Assembly (NCBI RefSeq): GCF_022352215.1
Contig: NZ_JAKRWF010000002.1
Location: forward strand, 744,001-808,000
Length of the DNA stretch: 64,000 nt
Source: Flavihumibacter cheonanensis
GTDB lineage: Bacteria > Bacteroidota > Bacteroidia > Chitinophagales > Chitinophagaceae
Reading direction: 5' to 3'
A program made the translations under genes and the position numbers. The notes below the pieces were generated by a model. It made no database searches. It saw only the letters and a list, made by a program, of their open reading frames with translations, and was not told the origin of the DNA. This document shows positions 9,040-17,102 of this stretch, one piece after another. How positions within the stretch are numbered: the first letter of the stretch is position 1; each line of letters begins with the position of its first letter.

Positions 9040-9920
9040 TGGCAAGCTGGCAGGGAAGATCCCAGGCCCTTCCGCTGGGTTACCGGATTTTCGTTGTGGT
9101 TTTAAAGCGGTTGGGATTAACTCCCGCCTATGGTCTTCTCCGATTTGTTGCAGCCTGGTATTTTCTGTTTTCCAGGAAATCCACCAGGGCGCTGAATAGT
9201 TATTTTAAAGGGCGGCTTGCTTATTCCCGTGGGAAGGCCACCAGGGCTATATACCAGACCTATTATCATTTTGGTCAGACCCTGATTGATAAAGTAGCTG
9301 TGATGGCAGGGTTAAATACCCCCTTCACGTATGATTTTGATGGTGAAGAATGGCTGCACCAGATGGTGAAAGATGGTAAAGGCGGATTGTTGCTCAGTGC
9401 ACACATGGGCAATTGGGAAATTGCAGGACACCTGTTGAAGCGACTGAAAGCACCTATCAATGTGGTTATGTACGATGGGGAACAGGAGCAGATCAAAGCC
9501 TACCTGGAAAAAGTAACAGGTGGCAGGAACATGAAGCTGATTATCATCCGGGAGGATCTCGGCCATATTTTTGCAATCAATGAAGCCCTTCAAAGAAATG
9601 AACTGGTATGTATGCATGCCGATCGTTTTCTGGAGGGAAATAAAACAATATCCACCCAATTCCTGGGGAAAACCGCTAATTTTCCGGCTGGTCCCTTTTT
9701 ACTGGCGGCCAGCCTGCAGGTTCCGGTTAGTTTTGTGTACGCTTTTAAGGAATCTAACAGGCACTATCATTTTTTTGCCAGTCCACCTGTCTTGTACAGA
9801 GAAGGTGCAAAGCAGGAAAGAATATTGAAAGCGCTGCAGGATTTTGTGATGGAGACGGAGAAAAAAGTCAGTCTTTATCCAACCCAATGGTTTAATTTTT
9901 ACGATTTCTGGAAAGCATGA
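9039..9920 (+). CDS. LpxL/HtrB-like lysophospholipid acyltransferase
   Basis: A 293-residue acyltransferase of the late lipid A type. The HxxxxE catalytic motif is seen as His122-Met-Gly-Asn-Trp-Glu127, and a basic, hydrophobic N-terminus suggests membrane association. In aryl polyene clusters an enzyme of this family is thought to transfer the finished polyene acyl chain from ACP to a lipid or glycolipid acceptor; that role is inferred here. It is translationally coupled on both sides, by 1 base with the ACP gene and 4 bases (ATGA) with the next dehydratase. Confidence 0.85.
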   Translation: MASWQGRSQALPLGYRIFVVVLKRLGLTPAYGLLRFVAAWYFLFSRKSTRALNSYFKGRLAYSRGKATRAIYQTYYHFGQTLIDKVAVMAGLNTPFTYDFDGEEWLHQMVKDGKGGLLLSAHMGNWEIAGHLLKRLKAPINVVMYDGEQEQIKAYLEKVTGGRNMKLIIIREDLGHIFAINEALQRNELVCMHADRFLEGNKTISTQFLGKTANFPAGPFLLAASLQVPVSFVYAFKESNRHYHFFASPPVLYREGAKQERILKALQDFVMETEKKVSLYPTQWFNFYDFWKA

Positions 9921-10348
9921 TATTACTAAGCAAAGATCAACTGGCCTCTATTTTACCACAGCGACCTCCATTTGTGATGATAGACGCGCTGGTTGCAGAT
10001 GATCCTGTCTCTACTGAAACAAGTTTTGAAATCCTACCTTCCAATATCCTGACCCAGAATGGAAAAGCGACTGCTGCCTTATTGGTTGAAAATATCGCCC
10101 AAACAGCAGCAGCAGGGGCTGGATATAAAGCGTTGCACGGAAATGGACCGGTTTTAGTGGGTTTTATTGGAGCTATTAAAAACCTGGAAATCCATTCATT
10201 ACCCGAAGTGGGAGCCCAATTGAAAACAACTACCAGGCAGGTCAATGCAGTTTTTAATGTATCGATTGTGGAAGGAACGGTGTACCGGGATGATCAACTG
10301 CTGGCCTCCTGTGAAATGAAAATTTTTCTACAGGAACCCAAATCATAA
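9917..10348 (+). CDS. FabZ/ApeP-like hot-dog dehydratase with atypical active site
   Basis: A 143-residue hot-dog fold protein that begins LSKDQLASILPQRPPFVMID. In FabZ the matching segment is LPHRYPF with a catalytic His; here that position is Gln15. The conserved Glu region is still recognisable as VENIAQTAAAGAGY. It may be a dehydratase with a changed mechanism, a partner of the second dehydratase at 20072-20455 (which keeps its His), or a non-catalytic subunit. It overlaps the acyltransferase gene by 4 bases. Confidence 0.75.
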   Translation: MILLSKDQLASILPQRPPFVMIDALVADDPVSTETSFEILPSNILTQNGKATAALLVENIAQTAAAGAGYKALHGNGPVLVGFIGAIKNLEIHSLPEVGAQLKTTTRQVNAVFNVSIVEGTVYRDDQLLASCEMKIFLQEPKS

Positions 10349-10365
10349 CCATTAATACTACAACC

Positions 10366-11004
10366 ATGAAAAAAAATCTCTTGTTCCTTTTATGCGGTAT
10401 CTTTTTGTTGGCTGGCAATTCATTGTACGCACAGAAAAAAGCAGATATACTGAATGAAGCTACACCGATGACCTACCTTGGGGTAGATTTTTCCAGGACA
10501 AAAGTGATCAATGACTTTGCTGCTACTGCTTCAGATATTAAGAACCGTCATTTCGCTGGCATCAACCAGGTAATCATTGCTGAACCAAAGAAATTCGACT
10601 GGCCCAAATACCTGGATCGCGGAAACATCACCAATGATATCGCTGCTGTTACTGCCATCAATGAAAAAGTGGACGAAAAAGATATCAGCAGCACTTCTAC
10701 TGCAGACGAAACACATCTGAAAGAGTCGGATATCCAGGGAATGGTGAACAAATATGATCTTTCAGGCAAAAAAGGTGTAGGCCTTGTGGTAATCATGGAA
10801 TCACTCAGTAAACCATCCGAGGCAGCATCCATGTATATTACATTTATCGACATGGCTACCAAAAAAGTATTGTATACAGAGCGTATGGTTGAAAAAGCTG
10901 GTGGCTTTGGCTTCCGGAACTATTATGCCAGTACGATTTATAAAGCCATGCAAACCATCAAAAAATCAAAACTCAAGTCCTGGCGCTCCAGCTTCGGGTC
11001 CTGA
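10366..11004 (+). CDS. secreted protein of unknown function in the pigment cluster
   Basis: A 212-residue protein with a clear signal peptide (MKKNLLFLLCGIFLLAGNSLYA, cut after the AxA site, then QKK). I recognise no enzyme motif. The mature part is mixed alpha/beta, with KKVLYTERMVEKAGGFGFRNYY near the C-terminus. It sits between a dehydratase and a thioesterase in the same direction, so it probably serves the periplasmic or envelope side of the pathway. It is best called conserved-context hypothetical. Confidence 0.7.
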   Translation: MKKNLLFLLCGIFLLAGNSLYAQKKADILNEATPMTYLGVDFSRTKVINDFAATASDIKNRHFAGINQVIIAEPKKFDWPKYLDRGNITNDIAAVTAINEKVDEKDISSTSTADETHLKESDIQGMVNKYDLSGKKGVGLVVIMESLSKPSEAASMYITFIDMATKKVLYTERMVEKAGGFGFRNYYASTIYKAMQTIKKSKLKSWRSSFGS

Positions 11005-11014
11005 GCTATCATTT

Positions 11015-11446
11015 ATGAATAAAGGAGCCCTTTCGTTTACCCGAGAAATTACTGTACGCTTTAATGAAGCTGATCCGCTTGGCATTGTTTGGCACGGTCA
11101 TTATGTTCGTTATTTTGAAGACGGGCGTGAAGCTTTTGGTCAGGCATTCGGACTAAGTTACCTGGATATTTACAAACATGGATATTCAGTTCCTGTAGTT
11201 AAGATTGACCTGGATTATAAGAAATCACTTAAGTATGGCGACCGTGTAATAATTGAAACGGAATTCGTTCCCTGTCATGCTGCCAAGTTGCAATTCATTT
11301 ATCGGTTATACAATGCCGTTACAAAGGAGTTGGTAGCGAAAGGTTCCACCACACAGGTATTTCTGGATCACCCAGAAAACAATCTGCAACTTATCAATCC
11401 GCCTTTTTTCGAAGCGTGGAAGCAAAAACATGTAGGTGCCGGCTAG
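11015..11446 (+). CDS. 4-hydroxybenzoyl-CoA-type (4HBT) hot-dog thioesterase
   Basis: A 143-residue acyl-thioesterase of the YbgC/4HBT kind. The N-terminal motif FNEADPLGIVWHGHYVRYFE contains the conserved Asp and the NH/GH-Y-like helix of this family. It could release a finished or stalled acyl chain from ACP, a role given to a thioesterase (ApeK) in aryl polyene clusters. ATG 11015 is chosen since the frame from 10889 lies inside the previous gene. The next ketosynthase starts 3 bases after its stop. Confidence 0.85.
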   Translation: MNKGALSFTREITVRFNEADPLGIVWHGHYVRYFEDGREAFGQAFGLSYLDIYKHGYSVPVVKIDLDYKKSLKYGDRVIIETEFVPCHAAKLQFIYRLYNAVTKELVAKGSTTQVFLDHPENNLQLINPPFFEAWKQKHVGAG

Positions 11447-11448
11447 AA

Positions 11449-12597
11449 ATGAAAACGCGTCCCGCATATATCGTAGCTCATCATATGGTAACTCCATTGG
11501 GAAGCGGCACTGCTGCCAACCTGGACGCTATTGCTTCCGGTAAAACGGCAGTTACTGATAATCTTTACCAGGTTTTCCAGGGTCAGGGTATTTGCGGGGC
11601 CCTGTTCAGTGAGGAGCAATGGAAGCAAATCAGGGCACCCTATGATGATGATATTACCCATTTCGAAGCGCTTTTATTACATTCTATCGAGGCTGCAATT
11701 GCAACTTCCAACTTTACCCTGAATGACCCGTCAACCGTTTTAATTCTGGCTTCTACCAAGGGAAATATCGGGGAATTACAGGAGGGAAACGAAGCAGCAG
11801 CTGAGGCTGTCGGATTACATGAATCGGCAAAAAAACTGGGATTGCTGTTGAATTATCACAGTCGCCCGCTGATTGTTTCCAATGCCTGTATATCGGGGAT
11901 GACTGCGGTACTAGTTGCAAAACGATTGTTACAGTCGGGCCAATATAAACGTGCAGTAGTAGCTGGAGCTGATTCTATCAGCCCCTTTATAATAGCCGGT
12001 TTCAAATCCTTCCAGGCCCTTAGTACATCCGTATGCAAACCATTTGATAAAGAGCGGAATGGGCTGAACCTGGGTGAAGGCGCGGCAACTGTTTTGTTAA
12101 GTACCGAACCCGCCGGTAGTTACCTGGCCGTAAGTGGCGGTTCAACAACCAATGATGCCAATCATATTTCAGGTCCATCGCGAACCGGTGCGGAAATGGC
12201 AAATGCAATTAAAAATGCTATGAAGCAGGCGGGGGTTTCTTCAAATGAAATCGGATTTATCTCGGCTCATGGTACTGCTACGCCCTACAATGATGAAATG
12301 GAGTCGAAAGCATTTCTGCAGGCGGAACTTGAAAATGTACCTGCTTTCAGTCTGAAAGCCAGTTTCGGACATACCCTCGGTGCAGCCGGACTTATCGAAT
12401 CAGCCATTTCAATGGAGGCTTTTCAGCGTGGCTGGATCCTGCCATCAGTAGGGTATTCCAGTCATGGTGTTAGTGTACCGGTGACCATATCAAAAAACTT
12501 AATGAAGGATGTATCCCTTCAACATTTTATAAAAACAGGCTCGGGATTTGGAGGATGTAATGCCGCCCTTGTCTTTTCGAAAACAACAACACAATAG
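11449..12597 (+). CDS. beta-ketoacyl-ACP synthase, second ketosynthase
   Basis: A 382-residue condensing enzyme with Cys147 (SNACISGM) as nucleophile and catalytic His residues in SAHGTATPYND and SFGHTLGAAG; SGFGGCNAAL closes the fold. It is shorter than FabF and resembles the ApeR-like ketosynthases of aryl polyene clusters, though that match is only by context. ATG 11449 follows the thioesterase stop. Confidence 0.88.
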   Translation: MKTRPAYIVAHHMVTPLGSGTAANLDAIASGKTAVTDNLYQVFQGQGICGALFSEEQWKQIRAPYDDDITHFEALLLHSIEAAIATSNFTLNDPSTVLILASTKGNIGELQEGNEAAAEAVGLHESAKKLGLLLNYHSRPLIVSNACISGMTAVLVAKRLLQSGQYKRAVVAGADSISPFIIAGFKSFQALSTSVCKPFDKERNGLNLGEGAATVLLSTEPAGSYLAVSGGSTTNDANHISGPSRTGAEMANAIKNAMKQAGVSSNEIGFISAHGTATPYNDEMESKAFLQAELENVPAFSLKASFGHTLGAAGLIESAISMEAFQRGWILPSVGYSSHGVSVPVTISKNLMKDVSLQHFIKTGSGFGGCNAALVFSKTTTQ

Positions 12598-12608
12598 TAG
12601 TATCCAAC

Positions 12609-13679
12609 ATGAATCATTTTTCTAAAGACAGATTAACAGCAGTTGAAGCAAAAGAAGCTGCACAGCGGGTCGCCTTTGGTCCCGTTATGTTTCAGGCGGC
12701 ACAGGCCATGCGTAAGAATGGATTATTACAGGTAATTCGTGATGCTGGAAAAGCAGGTATTACCATAGAAGAAGCGGCTTCCCGGTCGGGTTTATCGCAC
12801 TACGGGGCAAGAGTACTGATGGAAGCCGGACTTGGAATGGGCGCGTTTCTGTTGAATGAAGACAAATATACCATCACCAAAATGGGGTTCTTTCTCCTCT
12901 CTGATCCGTTGACGAATGTGAATATGAATTTTATTGATGATGTATGTTATGACGGACTGGCATCATTGGAAGAAAGTATTGCAACCGGCAAGCCTGTAGG
13001 ACTAAAGGTATTTGGCGAGTGGAATACGATTTATGAAGCACTTTCCAAACTTCCGCCACAGGTGCAGAAAAGCTGGTTTGAATTTGACCATTATTATTCG
13101 GATGGATCTTTCCCGCTGGTGCTGCCCATGGTATTTGCAACCGGGGTAAAGAAGATCATTGATATCGGTGGAAATACCGGGAAATGGTCTATTTCCTGCG
13201 CTCAGTATGCACCGGATATTTATGTAACCATCATGGATTTGCCAGGGCAGGTATCGATGGCGCAGGCAAAAATCAGGGAGCTTGGACTGGAAGACCGCAT
13301 ACATTTTCATCCGGTGAATATCCTGGATGAGAATCAGCAATTCCCAAAAGGGCATGATGGTATCTGGATGAGCCAGTTCCTGGATTGCTTTTCTGATGCA
13401 GAGATAACGTCGATCCTTAAACGCTGTTATGAAGCCATCGATGAAAATGGATATGTGTTTATTCTTGAAAATTTCTGGGATTGCCAGCGTTTTGAGGGAG
13501 CAGCATTTAGTGTTCAGATGACAAGTCTGTATTTTACTGCACTTGCCAACGGAAACAGCCAGATGTACGATTCGAAGGTATTCAAGAAATGTATTTATGA
13601 TGCGGGACTTCGAATCGAAGAACAGATCGATCATATCGGCGAAGGCGGGCATACCCTGCTGATCTGCCGTAAAGCATAA
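12609..13679 (+). CDS. SAM-dependent O-methyltransferase-like protein
   Basis: A 356-residue methyltransferase with the two-part layout of small-molecule O-methyltransferases: an N-terminal winged-helix dimerisation domain (about residues 20-100, ITIEEAASRSGLS) and a Rossmann domain with the SAM motif IIDIGGNTGKW. A class member would methylate a phenol or an aromatic carbon, so ring tailoring of the aryl head group is likely. Flexirubins and xanthomonadins are known to carry ring methyl or methoxy groups. The exact position is unknown. Confidence 0.85.
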   Translation: MNHFSKDRLTAVEAKEAAQRVAFGPVMFQAAQAMRKNGLLQVIRDAGKAGITIEEAASRSGLSHYGARVLMEAGLGMGAFLLNEDKYTITKMGFFLLSDPLTNVNMNFIDDVCYDGLASLEESIATGKPVGLKVFGEWNTIYEALSKLPPQVQKSWFEFDHYYSDGSFPLVLPMVFATGVKKIIDIGGNTGKWSISCAQYAPDIYVTIMDLPGQVSMAQAKIRELGLEDRIHFHPVNILDENQQFPKGHDGIWMSQFLDCFSDAEITSILKRCYEAIDENGYVFILENFWDCQRFEGAAFSVQMTSLYFTALANGNSQMYDSKVFKKCIYDAGLRIEEQIDHIGEGGHTLLICRKA

Positions 13680-13718
13680 CCCAACAACAGCCAGTATTTC
13701 AATCCTAAAACAATCGAC

Positions 13719-14972
13719 GTGAAACATGTACAAACAGATGTCCTGGTAATTGGCGCCGGTCCTTCCGGTTCCGTGGCTGCATCCATCATCAAGCAGGCCG
13801 GGTACAACGTAATCATGGTTGAAAAAATGAAATTTCCCCGCTTTGTAATCGGGGAGAGCCTTTTACCCCGATGTATGGAAGCTTTGGAGGAGGCAGGCTT
13901 CCTGGAGGCAGTCAAAGCAAAATCCTTTCAGCAAAAGAACGGGGCGAAATTCGTGAAGGATGGTATGATTTGTGACTATTCCTTTGCCGATCAGTTCACC
14001 AAAGGATGGAGCTGGACCTGGCAGGTGCCAAGAGCCGAATTTGATAAAACCCTTGCCGATTGTTGCGAAGCAATGGATATCCCACTGCATTATGAAACAA
14101 CGGTTACGGACATACGCTTTAATGGATCCGACTCCATTACAACAGTAGTGGACAAAAATGGAGAAGCGTCAACCATTGGTGCAAGATTTATTGTGGATGG
14201 TAGTGGTTATGGACGGGTTATCCCCAAATTGTTTGGGTTGGACAGGCCATCCTCTCTGCCGGGCAGAAAAGCGCTTTTCTGCCATATGAAGGATGAAAAA
14301 AGGCAGACTGTACATGAACCCAACCGGATCACTATCGTAACGCACAAACCGGGTGTCTGGATCTGGGTGATTCCTTTCGCGTCTGGTATTACTTCGGTTG
14401 GCTATGTGGGTGATCCTTCTTTCTTTGCAAATTATAGTGGTACGAATGAAGAAGTGTACAATGCACTGCTGGAAGACGAACCTTACCTGGCTGAACGATT
14501 CCGTGGCGCTGAGAAGCAGTTTGAAGTAAGGGTGCTAGAATCCTGGTCTGCCACCTGTGATAAATTTTACGGCGAAGGATTTGTGTTAACCGGTAATGTG
14601 ACCGAATTCCTGGATCCCATCTTTTCTTCCGGCGTAACCCTTGCTACGGTGTCCAGCCAAACCGCTGCTCATCTGGTGATACGGAAATTGAAAGGAGAGG
14701 AAGTGGATTGGGAAACAGAATACATGGATCATATGATGCAGGGAGTTAACACCTTCCGCACCTATGTGAATAGCTGGTACGATGGTACCCTGGATACCAT
14801 TTTCTTTTCAAAAAACCAGCAGCCGGAAATCAAGAACATGATCTGTTCGGTACTGGCCGGTTATGTATGGGACAAGGAAAATCCTTTTGTCAGAGAACAC
14901 AACCGACAGGTAAAAAAACTGGCAAGAACACTGACGTTGAAACAAATACTGGAAGAGGATAGGAATGAGTAA
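13719..14972 (+). CDS. flavin-dependent halogenase-like FAD oxidoreductase
   Basis: A 417-residue FAD enzyme. The dinucleotide-binding motif GAGPSG lies at residues 12-17, and the halogenase signature WxWxIP is complete at Trp214-Ile-Trp-Val-Ile-Pro219. GESLLPRCM and EFLDPIFSSGV are also family features. Relatives that act on carrier-bound phenols or pyrroles are known, and chlorinated flexirubins and brominated xanthomonadins exist, so ring halogenation is a reasonable proposal. The family also includes non-halogenating oxygenases and reductases, so the reaction is not proven. It appears to start with GTG and overlaps the next gene by 8 bases. Confidence 0.8.
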   Translation: MKHVQTDVLVIGAGPSGSVAASIIKQAGYNVIMVEKMKFPRFVIGESLLPRCMEALEEAGFLEAVKAKSFQQKNGAKFVKDGMICDYSFADQFTKGWSWTWQVPRAEFDKTLADCCEAMDIPLHYETTVTDIRFNGSDSITTVVDKNGEASTIGARFIVDGSGYGRVIPKLFGLDRPSSLPGRKALFCHMKDEKRQTVHEPNRITIVTHKPGVWIWVIPFASGITSVGYVGDPSFFANYSGTNEEVYNALLEDEPYLAERFRGAEKQFEVRVLESWSATCDKFYGEGFVLTGNVTEFLDPIFSSGVTLATVSSQTAAHLVIRKLKGEEVDWETEYMDHMMQGVNTFRTYVNSWYDGTLDTIFFSKNQQPEIKNMICSVLAGYVWDKENPFVREHNRQVKKLARTLTLKQILEEDRNE

Positions 14973-15615
14973 GGAATTGTCAGGCAATTATTGGATAAAC
15001 AAAGCTGTGAAAATCGGTTCGAACCGGGCTTTTCAGAACCAGCAAATCCTGCTGGAAAAACCGGAACTCACCACGGATGAATTTCTTGTGGCATTGTACC
15101 GGGAGATCGGTATGGAATATCCGAAATGGTTCAAGATGGACCGCTTGTCCAAACTGGGCATGCTGGCTGCTGAACTGGTATTGGGTAGGCCGGGTGGTAA
15201 TCTGGCAGATCCGTTTGGCTCGGCCATTGTTTTGGCTAACCGGCACTCTAGCCTGGATACAGATCGGAAATTTGTGGAACAACTAAAGGAAATTCCAAGT
15301 CCCGCAGTGTTTGTTTACACCCTTCCCAATATTGTAACCGGCGAAATCAGCATCCGCCATGGGTTTAAGGGAGAGCAGGCATTTTTTATAGACGATCTTT
15401 GTCCGGTGGACTTTATGGTGAATTATGTCCAGACACTTTTTGAAGAAGGAAACACCCATACCTGTTTATTTGGCTGGGTAGATATCCTGGGTGAGCAGTA
15501 CAATGCAACGCTCTACAGTGTATCCGGTGTTCAGGAGGATTCAGTACATTCAATACCATTTACAAGTAAAAACGTATATCAATATTTTGATCATGAACAG
15601 GGAGCAGTTAGTTGA
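14965..15615 (+). CDS. degenerate ketosynthase-like protein
   Basis: A 216-residue protein. The middle part (SAIVLANRHSSLDTDRKFVE, then YTLPNIVTGEISIRHGFKGE) looks like the N-terminal half of a thiolase-fold ketosynthase, where the segment normally leads to the Cys nucleophile. No Cys is found at that position and the C-terminal half with the His residues is missing. It overlaps the halogenase-like gene by 8 bases and the second ACP by 23 bases, so it is kept in strict register with them. It is probably a structural or priming partner, not a condensing enzyme. Confidence 0.65.
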   Translation: MSKELSGNYWINKAVKIGSNRAFQNQQILLEKPELTTDEFLVALYREIGMEYPKWFKMDRLSKLGMLAAELVLGRPGGNLADPFGSAIVLANRHSSLDTDRKFVEQLKEIPSPAVFVYTLPNIVTGEISIRHGFKGEQAFFIDDLCPVDFMVNYVQTLFEEGNTHTCLFGWVDILGEQYNATLYSVSGVQEDSVHSIPFTSKNVYQYFDHEQGAVS

Positions 15616-15862
15616 AGAATTAAAACAGCAGATCATTGAGCAATTAAATTTACAGGTGCAACCGGCTGATATTGTAGCCAGTGATCCCTTGTTCAATGAA
15701 GGGCTGGGACTTGACTCCATCGATGCATTAGAGCTAATTGTGTTGATGCAGCAGAAATACCGCATCAAACTGGCGAATGCGGAAGACGGACCGAAAATAT
15801 TTCAGTCGGTAGATACGATGGCTGATTTCATTCTTGCCAACCAAACTCCACAGGCAGGCTGA
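15593..15862 (+). CDS. acyl carrier protein, second copy
   Basis: An 89-residue carrier protein with the phosphopantetheine Ser42 in GLGLDSIDALE. ATG 15593 lies inside the end of the preceding gene; the longer frame from 15491 encodes no ACP-like sequence. The sequence differs strongly from the ACP at 8782, so the two probably have separate jobs, as ApeE and ApeF do in aryl polyene pathways. The next ketosynthase starts 1 base after its stop. Confidence 0.9.
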   Translation: MNREQLVEELKQQIIEQLNLQVQPADIVASDPLFNEGLGLDSIDALELIVLMQQKYRIKLANAEDGPKIFQSVDTMADFILANQTPQAG

Positions 15863-15863
15863 T

Positions 15864-17102
15864 ATGCAGCAGGCGGTTTATATAGCGGGCAGGGGTGCAA
15901 TCTCGGCAATTGGTAAAAACCGGAAAGAAAACCTGGAGGCATTGAAAAAGGGTGAAACCGGGATTGGTTCTATCCGATACCTTTCAACAGTCCATGCAGG
16001 CCTGTTCCCGGCAGGGGAGGTGAAGGCAGATAATGAAGAGCTAAGTAAAATAGCCGGCTGGACGGGCACTAATAGCAGGAGTTCCCTGCTTGGTTTTATT
16101 GCTGCCCGCGAAGCCTTACAGGAGGCGGGATTGATGGAGGGAAACAAGGTACGCCATACCGTTAGTGGAAAGCGACTGAAAATCGGCCTGATATCTTCCA
16201 CAACCGTTGCAGGTATGGACCTTACAGAGAATTTTTTCCCTGCTTTTCTGGAAAACCGAAAGGCTGGTAAACTCCGGATGGTTCGTCAGCATGAAGGAGG
16301 AGCAACTACTGAACGAATTGCGCAGGCACTCGGTATAAGAGATTATGTAAATACAATCAGTACCGCCTGTTCTTCTTCGGCCAATGCCATCCTGCTGGGA
16401 GCACGTTTACTGAAGGCGGGAGAACTGGATGTGGTGATAGCGGGAGGAACGGATGCCCTTAGTAAGTTTACCCTGAATGGATTTAATACACTGATGATCC
16501 TGGATCAACAGCTTTGCCAACCTTTTGATCAGAATCGCCGGGGACTCAATCTGGGTGAAGGGGCGGGATTCCTGGTGCTGGTCGGTGAAAAAGCGGCGGA
16601 ACTCCTGGGAGGTAACTATCGGGTTCGTGTGGCGGGATATGCCAATGCCAATGACGCACATCACCAAACAGCCTCATCACCAGACGGTACCGGCTCCTTT
16701 CTTGCTATGAAAGGGGCGCTGGAAATGGCAGGAATTGCTCCGGATCAGGTTGGCTATATCAATCTGCATGGAACCGGTACACAGAACAATGATTCCTCCG
16801 AAAGCATTGCAATTGAAAGAGTATTTGGAAACCGGTATCCTGCTATGAGCACTACAAAGGGATACACCGGACATACGCTGGCAGCCTGTGGTGGATTGGA
16901 AGCTATTTACTCCTGTTTTTCATTGGAACAACAACTCTTGTTTCCCTGTTTGCGCATACAGCATCCGGTTATAGAAACTCCGGGTGTGGTAGTAACCGAA
17001 CTCCGCACTGTAAGCGGTTTACAGCATGTATTGTCCAATTCCTTTGGTTTTGGTGGTAATTGTTCATCTTTATTATTCTCACTGAGGTACTCATGTATAT
17101 AA
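15864..17102 (+). CDS. beta-ketoacyl-ACP synthase, third ketosynthase (ApeO-like)
   Basis: A 412-residue ketosynthase with Cys169 (STACSSSANA) and both His residues (NLHGTGTQNND; TKGYTGHTLAACGG), ending in SNSFGFGGNCSS. It overlaps the next gene, a ketosynthase-like protein without Cys, by 10 bases. A catalytic ketosynthase paired with a Cys-less chain-length factor is the arrangement of ApeO/ApeC and of type II polyketide synthases, so the two probably form a heterodimer that extends the polyene. Confidence 0.9.
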   Translation: MQQAVYIAGRGAISAIGKNRKENLEALKKGETGIGSIRYLSTVHAGLFPAGEVKADNEELSKIAGWTGTNSRSSLLGFIAAREALQEAGLMEGNKVRHTVSGKRLKIGLISSTTVAGMDLTENFFPAFLENRKAGKLRMVRQHEGGATTERIAQALGIRDYVNTISTACSSSANAILLGARLLKAGELDVVIAGGTDALSKFTLNGFNTLMILDQQLCQPFDQNRRGLNLGEGAGFLVLVGEKAAELLGGNYRVRVAGYANANDAHHQTASSPDGTGSFLAMKGALEMAGIAPDQVGYINLHGTGTQNNDSSESIAIERVFGNRYPAMSTTKGYTGHTLAACGGLEAIYSCFSLEQQLLFPCLRIQHPVIETPGVVVTELRTVSGLQHVLSNSFGFGGNCSSLLFSLRYSCI

